Positions 7,934 to 15,670 of a stretch of DNA of 64,000 bases are shown here, in pieces (the stretch's first letter is position 1; each line of letters starts with the position of its first letter). Origin of the DNA: Bacillus sp. sid0103. GTDB taxonomy: Bacteria; Bacillota; Bacilli; Bacillales_B; DSM-18226. A model generated the notes under the pieces. It saw only the letters and a program-made list of their open reading frames with translations, was not told the origin of the DNA and ran no database searches. The DNA lies in NCBI RefSeq assembly GCF_019219025.1, contig NZ_JAHUWN010000024.1, positions 47,126 through 111,125 of the forward strand. Direction: 5' to 3'. The position numbers and the translations under genes were made by a program.

Positions 7934-9064
7934 TTAAGGGGTTAAGGCTGCAACAGGTAAGAGAATTGAAAATGTTGTTTTATCAGGAGAAGAATCACAT
8001 TCTAAATTCCCTTTATGCTTTTCGATAATTTCTTTACATACAAACAAGCCTAAACCTGTACCCAGTTTTTTTGTTGTAAAAAATGGTTCGAAAATTGATT
8101 TTCTTAGTTCCGCGGGGATCACGGGTCCATTGTTGGAAATATTGATTTTAATGAACTGATCTTCGAGACTGCTATTGATTTCGATCGTTGGATTTGGATT
8201 CTCATCATGATTTAATACATCAATCGCATTAAAGATAATATTAATTAAAACCTGCCTAATTTCATCTGCATACCCATTAAGAGTAATATCTTCACTTAGT
8301 TCTTTTCTAATTTTTACTTTTCCGTCAAGAATGCTTGGATAAAGGAAGTTCAATACTTCCTCTACTAATTTATTTAAATTGAAGTTATCTTTTTCTTTGC
8401 CAATCAGTTCCTTCTTTGATAAAAGGAGGAATTGTGAGATGCGAAAATTCAGTTGATCCAGCTCACTTGAAATGATATCTAAATATTTCATATCCGGATA
8501 ATCCGCTTTTAGCAGCTGGATAAATCCTTGAACAGAGGTTAGTGGGTTCCTAAACTCATGAATAAAACTGGATGTCATCTGGCCAAGCAGTGTTAATCGA
8601 TCTTGATGGGTAGAATCAATGTGCATGGTTTTTTCTTCAATAATTTTGTTTTTTGCTTCAGAGTAATGTGATACAGCATAGTATAAAAATTTATCGAAAC
8701 AAAAATTTATCCTGTTTAATGCTTCTTGCATTACTTCCCATGGAATCCCAGTATCGCTTAATTGGCTGTATAAAACGGTTCTTCCAATATTTACATTATA
8801 AACAAAATCTCCAAGGTTAATATCAGCCAAAACTCTTTCCTCTGATACTTCAATTGCAAGTTTTTCAATAATCTCTAAAACCTCTTGTTCGGTCATTTTG
8901 TGCATATTAAGTAAAACTTCGAGTAATGCCTCGCCGTTATCGTGAATTTTTGTTTTAAATGGATCAGCTTGAGTGGTAACAATGGCATTTTCCCATTCTT
9001 GAATTAATTTCTGTTTATTTCGACTGAAAAAATCAAGTAAATCTGTTTGGTTTTCCGTGAACAT
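7934..9064 (-). CDS. Soluble sensor histidine kinase with HisK_N-type sensor domain
   Basis: 376 residues from ATG 9064 (SD AGGGGG, 8 bases). Residues about 1-145 are an all-helical, non-membrane domain resembling the Bacillus HisK_N sensor domain. The dimerisation/phosphoacceptor box SSFIHEFRNPLTSVQGF follows with His169, then the ATPase N, G1 and G2 boxes (INIIFNAIDVLN, NNGPVIPAELRKSIFEPFFTTK, GTGLGLFVCKEI). There is no transmembrane segment and no adjacent response regulator, which is typical of orphan kinases feeding the sporulation phosphorelay. That pathway assignment is inference. The gene has its own terminator. Confidence 0.85.
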   Translation of the reverse strand: MFTENQTDLLDFFSRNKQKLIQEWENAIVTTQADPFKTKIHDNGEALLEVLLNMHKMTEQEVLEIIEKLAIEVSEERVLADINLGDFVYNVNIGRTVLYSQLSDTGIPWEVMQEALNRINFCFDKFLYYAVSHYSEAKNKIIEEKTMHIDSTHQDRLTLLGQMTSSFIHEFRNPLTSVQGFIQLLKADYPDMKYLDIISSELDQLNFRISQFLLLSKKELIGKEKDNFNLNKLVEEVLNFLYPSILDGKVKIRKELSEDITLNGYADEIRQVLINIIFNAIDVLNHDENPNPTIEINSSLEDQFIKINISNNGPVIPAELRKSIFEPFFTTKKLGTGLGLFVCKEIIEKHKGNLECDSSPDKTTFSILLPVAALTP

Positions 9065-9244
9065 GCCGTTTTCCCCCTATGTTATTGGCAAAAAACTGCC
9101 TAGAAGGTTTATTCGATGAAAAAAAAGAAAATCCTCCTTTTTTTATAAGAAAAGTCTTGAAATCTATCCATGCAATATATGGAAGGTTTTTTTACCGATT
9201 AGATTCGTTAAGTAAAACATCCGAACGTAATATTTTCCTTGTAA

Positions 9245-9712
9245 ATGGAATTAAAGAAGAGTATTGCAATGGTACCAATCTTCTTAATGGCCTATCGTTG
9301 GGGGATTAAGGGCGGACTATTAACAGGATTTATTCTAGGTTTATTGCAAGTGGTCCTTGGATTTGCTCAAGTATATACACTCCTACAAGGATTTATTGAT
9401 TATTTCCTTGCCTTTACTATAGTAGGGTTAGCGGGTATTTTTGCCAACCAAGTAAAGAAATCTATATCTAACCATGAAAAAGGAAAGTGGATGACATATG
9501 TAATTATCGGTGCATTGTTTGGAAGTGCCTTAAGATACCTTTGTCACGTTGTCTCGGGAATTTTGTTCTTTGGAGAATATGCACCAAAGGGACAGCCAGT
9601 AGCTGTATACTCACTTCTATATAATGGAACGTTCATGCTGCCAAGTTTCATCATCAGTGCAATCATAATCATCATTGTCATGAGTGCAGTACCAAAGAAA
9701 TTATTTTCATAA
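9245..9712 (+). pseudogene. thiT: 5'-truncated thiamine transporter (ThiT/YuaJ family)
   Basis: 155 codons. IAMVPIFLMAYRWGIKGG, the following helices and the thiamine-site region (CHVVSG; VAVYSLLYNGTFMLPS) identify the substrate-binding S-component ThiT of an ECF transporter. Intact family members are about 180-195 residues and begin with a first helix and a PQGGS segment, both absent here. TAA immediately precedes the ATG at 9245, and no SD is present. None of the three upstream frames encodes the missing part, and I see no TPP-riboswitch sequence. The 5' end was probably deleted together with its control region, so expression as a working protein is doubtful. Confidence 0.7.
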
Positions 9713-9731
9713 AAATATATGAAATTAAGAC

Positions 9732-9764
9732 AGGAAAAGAGTTTATATCTCTTTTCCTTTTTTA
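9732..9764 (+). terminator. Intrinsic terminator after the ThiT remnant
   Basis: Perfect 10-bp stem AGGAAAAGAG / CTCTTTTCCT with a 7-base loop and a T-run. Confidence 0.9.
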
Positions 9765-9782
9765 CTGTAATTTTCGAACTTT

Positions 9783-9796
9783 TGACAAATTTGTCA
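9783..9796. promoter_or_regulatory. Perfect 14-bp palindrome upstream of feoA
   Basis: TGACAAATTTGTCA is a perfect inverted repeat about 80 bases before feoA and includes a TTGACA. The regulator is not identified. Confidence 0.4.
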
Positions 9797-9838
9797 TGCT
9801 TGATAACTCTTATAAAGTGCTAAAATGACCATATAGAA

Positions 9839-9853
9839 AGATAATCATTCTCA
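9839..9853 (+). promoter_or_regulatory. Fur box of the feo operon
   Basis: AGATAATCATTCTCA matches the Bacillus 7-1-7 Fur consensus TGATAATNATTATCA at 12 of 14 defined positions. It lies 25 bases upstream of the feoA start, downstream of a plausible TTGATA/TAAAAT promoter (9800-9826). Confidence 0.7.
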
Positions 9854-9877
9854 ATTAATATAGATAGGGTGATATAC

Positions 9878-10102
9878 ATGTTTGGTTCGTTAAAAGCAGG
9901 AGATAAAGGAAAAATTATTGATATTTCCCATGTGGGTCACCTGGTACAAAGACGATTACTTGACTTGGGAATTTCTGAAGGCTCAGAAGTATGTGTGAAA
10001 TGTGTGATGCCTTTTGGGGGACCTGTGATGATTGAATCATGTGGACAATGTGTAGGTATTCGCCGCACGGAAGCAGTTCGAATCGAAGTGGAGAGAATAT
10101 AA
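9878..10102 (+). CDS. feoA: Ferrous iron transport protein A
   Basis: 74 residues. ATG 9878 is chosen because AGGGTGAT ends 4-5 bases upstream; the in-frame GTG 9869 is part of that SD. The sequence is an SH3-like FeoA domain: MFGSLKAGDKGKIIDI, RRLLDLGISEGSEV and PFGGPVMIE...GIRRTEAVRIEVE. FeoA is a small cytosolic partner of FeoB in Fe2+ uptake. It carries three cysteines in the second half (VCVKC, SCGQCVG), more than usual. It is translationally coupled to feoB (TAATG overlap) and preceded by a Fur box, so iron-repressed expression is expected. Confidence 0.93.
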   Translation: MFGSLKAGDKGKIIDISHVGHLVQRRLLDLGISEGSEVCVKCVMPFGGPVMIESCGQCVGIRRTEAVRIEVERI

Positions 10103-12105
10103 TGGAAATCGCTCTAATTGGAAATCCCAATACAGGGAAAACTTCATTGTTTAATAATCTAACAGGTTCCTATGAGTATGTTGGTAACTGGAGCGGTGTA
10201 ACCGTTGAAAAGAAAGTTGGCTTCTTTAAAAATAATATTGGTCATTTAATTGATTTACCAGGTGTGTATACACTTAATCCGCTGTCAAAGGATGAAGGAG
10301 TAGTTACTTCCTTCTTTTTGAATGAAACCGTTGACCGCTTACTAAATATATTGGATGCCTCACAATTAGAACGAAATTTACACCTGACATTGCAATTGCT
10401 AGAGTTTGAAAAGCCAGCACTAATTGGACTTAATATGGTCGATGTAGCAAATAAGCGCGGAATCCAAATAGATGTTTCTAAACTTTCAAACCAGCTCGGA
10501 GTGCCAGTTGTTCCTGTCGTGGCAAGAAGTGGTAAGGGTTGTGATAAATTAGTAGATGTCATCTCTACTCCATCAATCCAGCCTCTAAAAAAGAATCTTG
10601 TTAACTATGGAAAAGAAGTCGAGGAAGCCATTGTAGCATTATCTACTGAGATTAATGGGAAAACAGGTCTTTCTCCACGATTTCTAACCATTCAATTATT
10701 TGAAGGAAATGAATACGTTAGAGACTACCTTGGGACTATTGTTGATAATCAAAAGCTTAATGCTCTAACTGCTTATTTAGAGTCAACTATCCAAAAACAT
10801 TATAATGTTAAATCATTAGCAATCTATATCTATCAAAAAAGAAAAGAAGTAATAGAGAAAATAGTTGCAGAGGTTGCTAGGAAAAGTAATTCGGATATAC
10901 CACTTTCTGAAAAAATTGACAGTATCGTTACGAACCGCTTTTTAGGAATGCCCATTTTCTTGCTGCTTATGTATGTCATGTTTATGCTGACTTTTGATTG
11001 GCTTGGAACACCATTATCTGATCTTTTGGACGGATTATTAACTGGACCGGTGACAACAGGACTTGAAGCGGCTTTAACTGCGATTCATGCTTCAAGTTTT
11101 ATACATGCATTGATGATTGACGGTTTAGTGGCAGGGGTAGGCGGCGTACTCGTATTTGTCCCGCAAATTTTCATCCTATTTTTCTTTATTTCTTTATTAG
11201 AAGATTCCGGTTATATGGCCCGAGTAGCGTTGGTCATGGACCGAATTATGGAGTCTGTGGGGTTAAACGGGAAGGCGTTTATTCCCATGATGATTGGCTT
11301 TGGCTGCAATGTACCAGGAATTATGGCAGCGAGAACAATCGAAACACCAAGAGAAAGGCTGGTAACCATATTGCTAACGCCGTTAATGTCCTGCTCGGCG
11401 CGATTACCAGTTTATGCATTATTTGTTGGAGCATTTTTTGCAGGAAATAAGGCTTTAGTTGTTCTAAGTTTATATGTACTGGGGATTGTGGTTGCGTTAG
11501 TCTTAGCAAAAATCTTTTCGACTACTTTATTAAAATCAGAAACTTCATTATTCGTTATAGAACTGCCTCCTTACCGGCTCCCTCAATTTCAATCATTGTG
11601 GAGGAGTACATGGGATAAAGGAAAAGGTTTTGTTAGAAAAGCTGGAACATTTATTTTTGCAGGTTCTGTCTTTATCTGGTTATTATCTTATTCAGGTCCC
11701 CATGGTATAAAGGTTGATATGGATGAAAGTTATTTAGCCTCAATTGGAAATGTGATCGCGCCCATTTTTGATCCAATTGGATTTGGAACATGGCAGGCAT
11801 CAGCCTCGTTAATTACGGGGTTCTTGGCAAAAGAGGCCATAATTTCTACGATGAATATCATTTATTTTGTTCCGAGTGATGCAAGTTTACAGGGATTATT
11901 AGCTGACTATTATACTCCACTTGCTGCCTATAGTTTCATGGTTTTCATATTATTATATATCCCATGCCTGGCAACGGTTGCAACAATTTATAAAGAAACA
12001 AATTCAATGAAATGGACAGCTTTTTCAATGATTTATGCATTTGCGATTGCTTATATTCTATCCTTGGTAATCTATCAGGGCGGCAAATTGTTTGGACTTG
12101 TATAA
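10102..12105 (+). CDS. feoB: Ferrous iron transporter FeoB (GTPase-permease)
   Basis: 667 residues from ATG 10102, which overlaps the feoA stop (TAATG) and has GGAGAG 6 bases upstream. The cytosolic G domain has G1 GNPNTGKTS (residues about 8-16), G3 DLPG and G4 NMVD. After a helical spacer come the two Gate repeats typical of FeoB (GLNGKAFIPMMIGFGCNVPGIMAARTI with a conserved Cys, and later FGTWQASASLITGFLAKEAII) and about 8-10 membrane helices. It takes up Fe2+ across the cytoplasmic membrane. The length is normal for Firmicutes FeoB. Confidence 0.95.
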   Translation: MEIALIGNPNTGKTSLFNNLTGSYEYVGNWSGVTVEKKVGFFKNNIGHLIDLPGVYTLNPLSKDEGVVTSFFLNETVDRLLNILDASQLERNLHLTLQLLEFEKPALIGLNMVDVANKRGIQIDVSKLSNQLGVPVVPVVARSGKGCDKLVDVISTPSIQPLKKNLVNYGKEVEEAIVALSTEINGKTGLSPRFLTIQLFEGNEYVRDYLGTIVDNQKLNALTAYLESTIQKHYNVKSLAIYIYQKRKEVIEKIVAEVARKSNSDIPLSEKIDSIVTNRFLGMPIFLLLMYVMFMLTFDWLGTPLSDLLDGLLTGPVTTGLEAALTAIHASSFIHALMIDGLVAGVGGVLVFVPQIFILFFFISLLEDSGYMARVALVMDRIMESVGLNGKAFIPMMIGFGCNVPGIMAARTIETPRERLVTILLTPLMSCSARLPVYALFVGAFFAGNKALVVLSLYVLGIVVALVLAKIFSTTLLKSETSLFVIELPPYRLPQFQSLWRSTWDKGKGFVRKAGTFIFAGSVFIWLLSYSGPHGIKVDMDESYLASIGNVIAPIFDPIGFGTWQASASLITGFLAKEAIISTMNIIYFVPSDASLQGLLADYYTPLAAYSFMVFILLYIPCLATVATIYKETNSMKWTAFSMIYAFAIAYILSLVIYQGGKLFGLV

Positions 12106-12126
12106 TTCTAAAAAGAGGTGGAGCAA

Positions 12127-12282
12127 ATGATTGCCAATATTATCATCGGGGCCGCGATCTTTGGATACGCGACATGGGCTTTAGTCAAGTTTATTAATAA
12201 ATCGAAACAGGGAAAATGCGGAGCGTGTGATTTGAAAGATACATGTTCAAGTAAATGCGGAGTACCGCCTAAATTACATTAA
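12127..12282 (+). CDS. FeoB-associated Cys-rich membrane protein
   Basis: 51 residues from ATG 12127 (SD AGAGGTGGAG). One N-terminal transmembrane helix (IANIIIGAAIFGYATWALV) is followed by a short basic linker and a cysteine cluster C-G-A-C...C...C (residues 31-44). This is the FeoB-associated Cys-rich family found directly downstream of feoB in many Firmicutes. It is thought to act with FeoB, but its role in iron transfer is unproven. It starts 21 bases after feoB, in the same operon. Confidence 0.85.
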   Translation: MIANIIIGAAIFGYATWALVKFINKSKQGKCGACDLKDTCSSKCGVPPKLH

Positions 12283-12508
12283 AAAAAACTGCTATCTTTA
12301 AGGCTATGTTAAAGCATATTGTTAATTTTGGCACTCTGTTGATCTACGTTCCAGGCGCGAAGACTCCTGCGGGAGGACGGGGCAGGGGAGACCCCGCAGA
12401 AGCGCAGCGACGAGGAGGCTCCCCGGACCGCCCGCGGAAAGCGAAGCGCCTGGAGCGGAAATCAACAGGCAAGTTTAACAGAGCCATCTTTAAAGGTAGC
12501 AGTTTTTT
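12283..12508. repeat. GC-rich nested inverted-repeat element, also the feo operon terminator
   Basis: The outer arms 12283-12313 and 12475-12508 are imperfect inverted repeats (AAAAAACTGCTA... / ...TAGCAGTTTTTT). The inner arms 12339-12358 and 12446-12465 (TTGAT...CCAGGCGC / GCGCCTGG...ATCAA) enclose a GC-rich core (ACTCCTGCGGGAGG, GACCCCGCAG, CGACGAGGAGGCTC). This core resembles a dispersed intergenic repeat I know from many Bacillaceae genomes. Its base composition is very unlike the surrounding DNA. The right end supplies a T-run, so it can end the feo transcript. Confidence 0.75.
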
Positions 12509-12519
12509 GATGCTAGAAT

Positions 12520-12557
12520 TTGAATGATTCAACAAACTGGTGTAAAATTACACTAGT
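12520..12557 (+). promoter_or_regulatory. Promoter with overlapping palindromic operator for the XRE regulator
   Basis: The -35 TTGAAT (12520-12525), 17-base spacer and -10 TAAAAT (12543-12548, preceded by TG) form a sigma-A-type promoter. A near-perfect palindrome with arms ACTGGTGTAA and TTACACTAGT spans 12536-12557 and covers the -10. Autoregulation by the downstream gene product is likely. Confidence 0.6.
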
Positions 12558-12580
12558 TGCAATTGAAGGAAGGGCTTAAC

Positions 12581-13036
12581 GTGACCAGAGATGAAATTAT
12601 AATGCAGGTTTCTGAAAAGCTTCGCCTAATACGAACTGAAGTCGGTTATACCCAGGATAAAATGGCAGATATTATTGGCGTCTCAAAGAAAACACTTGTT
12701 CAAATTGAGAAGGGTAGAGTTCTTGCCAATTGGTCTACTGTGGTTTCGATTTGTGCATTATTTCGTGAAACTGAAACCGTCCAATTTTTATTTGGAAATG
12801 AACCGCTCGAGGTGTTAGAAACTGTTGCCCGCGAAGGAATAGATATTCGAAAATCCAAAACATTAGGTGGCCGGATATGGTGGAGGGTTGTATCAAAAAA
12901 GAACCGATATATTTTGCAGCAAAATATTCTTAGTAAGCATTTTCGGATATTGGATGAGGAAAATTATCGGATTTTTAGCAGTATTGATGAAAAGGTTTCT
13001 AAACATCGGTTTAAAGAATTAACCAAAAATGAATAA
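12581..13036 (+). CDS. XRE-family transcriptional regulator
   Basis: 151 residues from GTG 12581, chosen for the SD AGGAAGGG 6 bases upstream; the TTG at 12557 lies in the operator. The N-terminal Cro/C1-type HTH covers residues about 10-65 (LRLIRTEVGYTQDKMADIIGVSKKTLVQIEKGR). The C-terminal half (LGGRIWWRVVSKKNRYILQQNILSKHFRILDEENYRIFSS) has no domain I recognise and may sense a ligand or mediate dimerisation. It precedes the penicillin-binding protein gene, but a terminator separates them. The target is unknown apart from probable autoregulation. Confidence 0.8.
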   Translation: MTRDEIIMQVSEKLRLIRTEVGYTQDKMADIIGVSKKTLVQIEKGRVLANWSTVVSICALFRETETVQFLFGNEPLEVLETVAREGIDIRKSKTLGGRIWWRVVSKKNRYILQQNILSKHFRILDEENYRIFSSIDEKVSKHRFKELTKNE

Positions 13037-13048
13037 ATGATTTGGCAA

Positions 13049-13080
13049 AGGTGGGAATTGTGCCCATCTTTTTTCTTTTT
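13049..13080 (+). terminator. Intrinsic terminator after the XRE regulator
   Basis: Stem AGGTGGG / CCCATCT (one G-U) with a 7-base loop, followed by TTTTTTCTTTTTTTT. Confidence 0.8.
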
Positions 13081-13187
13081 TTTGGAATACTAATCAATGT
13101 ATTTAACTTCAGGATAAACTGTCATAAAAACGAACCGATATTCGAAATTTATACCTGTTGTAGATTAGTGATAAAGGGTGTTTTCAT

Positions 13188-15257
13188 TTGGGATTTAAAG
13201 TGAATGTAACTAACATATTTAAAAACTGGAAAAGGTGGCACTTGCTCCAAATATTAGTGCTTTCTATGCTCATTATTATCTTAAGTTTTTTTGGACTACT
13301 TTATTATTTTTCCAAGGATGCAGACATCTCAGGACTGAAAAATGAGCTGCCTCAGGCAACGGTGTTTTATGATGTGAATGAGGAGCTAGCTAGTAAAGTA
13401 TCGGCGAATAAAAATGAAGGTGTCTCGATTAAGCAAGTCCCCGAATCTATGAAAAACGCGATCATTGCCATTGAGGATCGTCGATTTTACCAACATAGCG
13501 GTGTGGACCTGATTGGAACATCAAGGGCATTAATCCGTGACCTAAAAGCTGGAGGCATGGTAGAAGGCGGCAGCACCATAACTCAGCAATTGACAAAGAA
13601 TACACTTCTCACATCACAAAAAACCTTAAATCGGAAGATGGAGGAGGTTTTTTTAGCGCTACAGATTGAACGGGAATATTCGAAATCAGAGATCTTGCAG
13701 ATGTACTTAAACCAAATTTATTTTGGAAACGGTGCATGGGGAATTAAAACAGCCGCCAGCAAATATTTTGCCAAAGATGTTAAAGACCTATCAATCAGTG
13801 AATCTGCCTTACTCGCAGGGTTAATTAAAGCGCCATCTGCCCTAAATCCATATGAACATATGGAAAAGGCAACTGACCGGAGAAATCTTGTATTAACACA
13901 AATGAAGAAACAAGGGTATATTTCCAATCAGCAGTATGAAAAAGCAAATCACGAAAAAGTAATTTTGAATGATAGGGGCGGTGACCCGTTCCGGGGCAAA
14001 TTTCCATACTATGTTGATCAGGTTTTAGATGAGGCAATAAACTTATATGGATTATCACAGGATGAATTACTCACCGGCGGCTATCAAATTTATACAGAAC
14101 TTGAACCTGCCATACAAACCGCCATGGAAGAAACATATCAAAATGATTCCTTGTTCCAAGAAGGAAAAGACCGGCTAGTACAGAGCGGCGGGGTCTTAAT
14201 AGATCCAAAAACAGGCGGGATTAAGGCTATTGTTGGAGGCAGGGGGACACATACGTTTAGAGGATATAATCGTGCTTCGCAATTAGAGGCACAGCCAGGT
14301 TCTTCTTTTAAGCCATTAGCTGTCTATTCACCTGCTCTGGAAGAAGGTTGGCAGATTAGTGATATGTTAAAAGATGAACCAATGTCATTTGGAGATTATC
14401 AACCTAGTAATTATGATCATCAATATGCTGGTCAAGTACCAATGTATGAAGCGGTGAAAGAATCAAAAAATGTTTCAGCTGTGTGGCTCTTAAATGAACT
14501 TGGAATTGAAAAAGGACTAGATTCCATTAAGCGGTTTGGAATTTCGTTGGACAAACATGACCGTAATTTATCTCTAGCCTTGGGAGGTTTGCATAAAGGT
14601 GTCTCTCCCCTAAACATGGCAGAAGCTTTTTCTGTTTTCCCGAATAACGGTATAAGAATAAAGGCTCATGCGATTAGGAAAATTGTTGATGCTGAGGGAA
14701 ATGTTGTTGCCGTCTGGAAATCAAAAAAAGAGAGAGTGACAACAAAAGCCGTAACAGACAAAATGACGACCATGCTTCTTGGTGTTGTGGAACAAGGTAC
14801 AGGTAAGGCAGCACAAATACCAGGCCGAGAAACTGCAGGGAAAACGGGTTCAACTCAAGTTCCGATAAAGGGAATAAATGGCCTGAAGGATCAATGGTTT
14901 GTTGGATATACACCACAGCTGGTCGGGGCTATCTGGGTTGGCTATGATAAAACAGATGCAGAGCATTATATTACTCCGACAAGCAATAAAGGGGCGGCAG
15001 TTGTTTTTCGAGATGTAATGACGAAAGCATTAATGAATGAGCCTGCCAAGAGCTTTAATGTCCCGCATATTGCAAGCTTGATTGAAAAGAAAAGGCAGGC
15101 AGAGGCTGCTAAGAATCTTTTTAATTTTCAAGAAAACTTTAATAATGAAGTTCAAAAGTGGGAAGAGAAATGGAATAAACAAAAGGAAAAATGGCAAAGG
15201 AAATGGAAGAATAAAGGAAAGGGAAAAGAAGAAGGACATGGAAATGGGCATGAATAA
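13188..15257 (+). CDS. pbpF: Class A penicillin-binding protein (PbpF-like, glycosyltransferase/transpeptidase)
   Basis: 689 residues from TTG 13188 (SD AAAGGGTG). One N-terminal membrane anchor (residues about 20-42) precedes a GT51 domain (IEDRRFYQHSG; GGSTITQQLTKN; LNQIYFGNGAWGI) and a transpeptidase domain with SxxK at Ser372-Lys375 (SSFK), SKN (SxN) and KTGS. It polymerises and cross-links peptidoglycan on the outer membrane face. Sequence around QPGSSFKPLAVY and SKNVSAVWLLNELGIE is close to B. subtilis PbpF (PBP2c), a spore-associated enzyme. The last 45 residues are an unusual Lys/Trp/Glu-rich tail. The paralogue assignment is moderate. Confidence 0.85.
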   Translation: MGFKVNVTNIFKNWKRWHLLQILVLSMLIIILSFFGLLYYFSKDADISGLKNELPQATVFYDVNEELASKVSANKNEGVSIKQVPESMKNAIIAIEDRRFYQHSGVDLIGTSRALIRDLKAGGMVEGGSTITQQLTKNTLLTSQKTLNRKMEEVFLALQIEREYSKSEILQMYLNQIYFGNGAWGIKTAASKYFAKDVKDLSISESALLAGLIKAPSALNPYEHMEKATDRRNLVLTQMKKQGYISNQQYEKANHEKVILNDRGGDPFRGKFPYYVDQVLDEAINLYGLSQDELLTGGYQIYTELEPAIQTAMEETYQNDSLFQEGKDRLVQSGGVLIDPKTGGIKAIVGGRGTHTFRGYNRASQLEAQPGSSFKPLAVYSPALEEGWQISDMLKDEPMSFGDYQPSNYDHQYAGQVPMYEAVKESKNVSAVWLLNELGIEKGLDSIKRFGISLDKHDRNLSLALGGLHKGVSPLNMAEAFSVFPNNGIRIKAHAIRKIVDAEGNVVAVWKSKKERVTTKAVTDKMTTMLLGVVEQGTGKAAQIPGRETAGKTGSTQVPIKGINGLKDQWFVGYTPQLVGAIWVGYDKTDAEHYITPTSNKGAAVVFRDVMTKALMNEPAKSFNVPHIASLIEKKRQAEAAKNLFNFQENFNNEVQKWEEKWNKQKEKWQRKWKNKGKGKEEGHGNGHE

Positions 15258-15304
15258 TCTACGATGTGTCGAAAGGTGTTTGAAACAATTCAGAAAAATG
15301 GGAA

Positions 15305-15333
15305 TTGACTTTTAAAACAACTGGTGATAATCT
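15305..15333 (+). promoter_or_regulatory. Promoter of the bmr leader-bmrCD operon
   Basis: TTGACT (15305-15310), 17-base spacer, TAATCT (15328-15333). Transcription should start near 15340, giving a leader of about 350 nt before bmrC. Confidence 0.6.
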
Positions 15334-15371
15334 AACAAAGGAAGAAAAAAAAGGAAAGGGAGGGTTACAAA

Positions 15372-15446
15372 ATGACTAAATTCAATCAAGTTTTATTAAC
15401 AATTGAATATATGAATGTAACCTGTCCTGAAGAAATTTCTTGTTAA
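15372..15446 (+). CDS. Leader peptide of the bmrCD attenuator (bmrB-like in role)
   Basis: 24-codon ORF starting at ATG 15372 behind a strong SD (AAAGGGAGG, about 8 bases) and ending at TAA 15446. Codons 15-18 (AATGTAACCTGT, 15414-15425) can pair with ACAGGTTACGTT at 15483-15494, the 5' half of the first terminator stem, over 12 bp with one G-U. Translation of the leader would block that pairing and allow termination; ribosome stalling or slow-down earlier in the ORF would permit anti-termination. This matches the mechanism known for B. subtilis bmrB (yheJ), although peptide length and sequence differ. Confidence 0.7.
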   Translation: MTKFNQVLLTIEYMNVTCPEEISC

Positions 15447-15476
15447 TTTTTCAATGTGAAACACTTGATAAATGAC

Positions 15477-15524
15477 TAAAACACAGGTTACGTTCGCATT
15501 TGTAACGTAACGTGTGTTTTTTTG
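15477..15524 (+). terminator. Attenuator terminator 1 in the bmrCD leader
   Basis: Two stacked 8-bp helices around a G-G mismatch (GTTACGTT / AACGTAAC and AAAACACA / TGTGTTTT), followed by a run of Ts. The 5' arm is also complementary to the leader ORF, giving mutually exclusive structures. Confidence 0.85.
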
Positions 15525-15541
15525 TCCCTTTTTTTAAAAGG

Positions 15542-15578
15542 AGGCATACTGCACTACTGCGGTATGTCTTTTTTTTAT
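15542..15578 (+). terminator. Attenuator terminator 2 in the bmrCD leader
   Basis: 11-bp stem AGGCATACTGC / GCGGTATGTCT (two G-U pairs), 6-base loop, then eight Ts. It lies 18 bases after the first terminator, still upstream of bmrC. Confidence 0.8.
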
Positions 15579-15610
15579 AGTTCAAAACAAATTTGAGGGA
15601 GGAAGAATTT

Positions 15611-15670
15611 ATGAGATATCTAGAAGAATCTTGGACTGGAAACACAAAAGGAGCACAAGACGGCGGATAG
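15611..15670 (+). CDS. Second small ORF in the bmrCD leader
   Basis: 19-codon ORF at ATG 15611 preceded by GAGGGAGG (about 9 bases) and ending at TAG 15670, 23 bases before the bmrC start. The peptide is polar (MRYLEESWTGNTKGAQDGG) with no membrane segment. It lies beyond both terminators, so it is translated only when these are read through. It could couple translation into bmrC or be a second leader peptide. Function not known; support is the SD and position only. Confidence 0.5.
   Translation: MRYLEESWTGNTKGAQDGG

Noticed and set aside
7856..7945. 29-codon plus-strand ORF with a good SD (GGGAGG)
   Set aside because: It coincides with the terminator hairpin of the minus-strand kinase gene and overlaps that gene's 3' end; the peptide resembles nothing known.
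12306..12535. ORFs of 63-73 codons on both strands in the GC-rich element
   Set aside because: Gly/Arg/Pro-rich translations of a repeat, no SD, no family resemblance.
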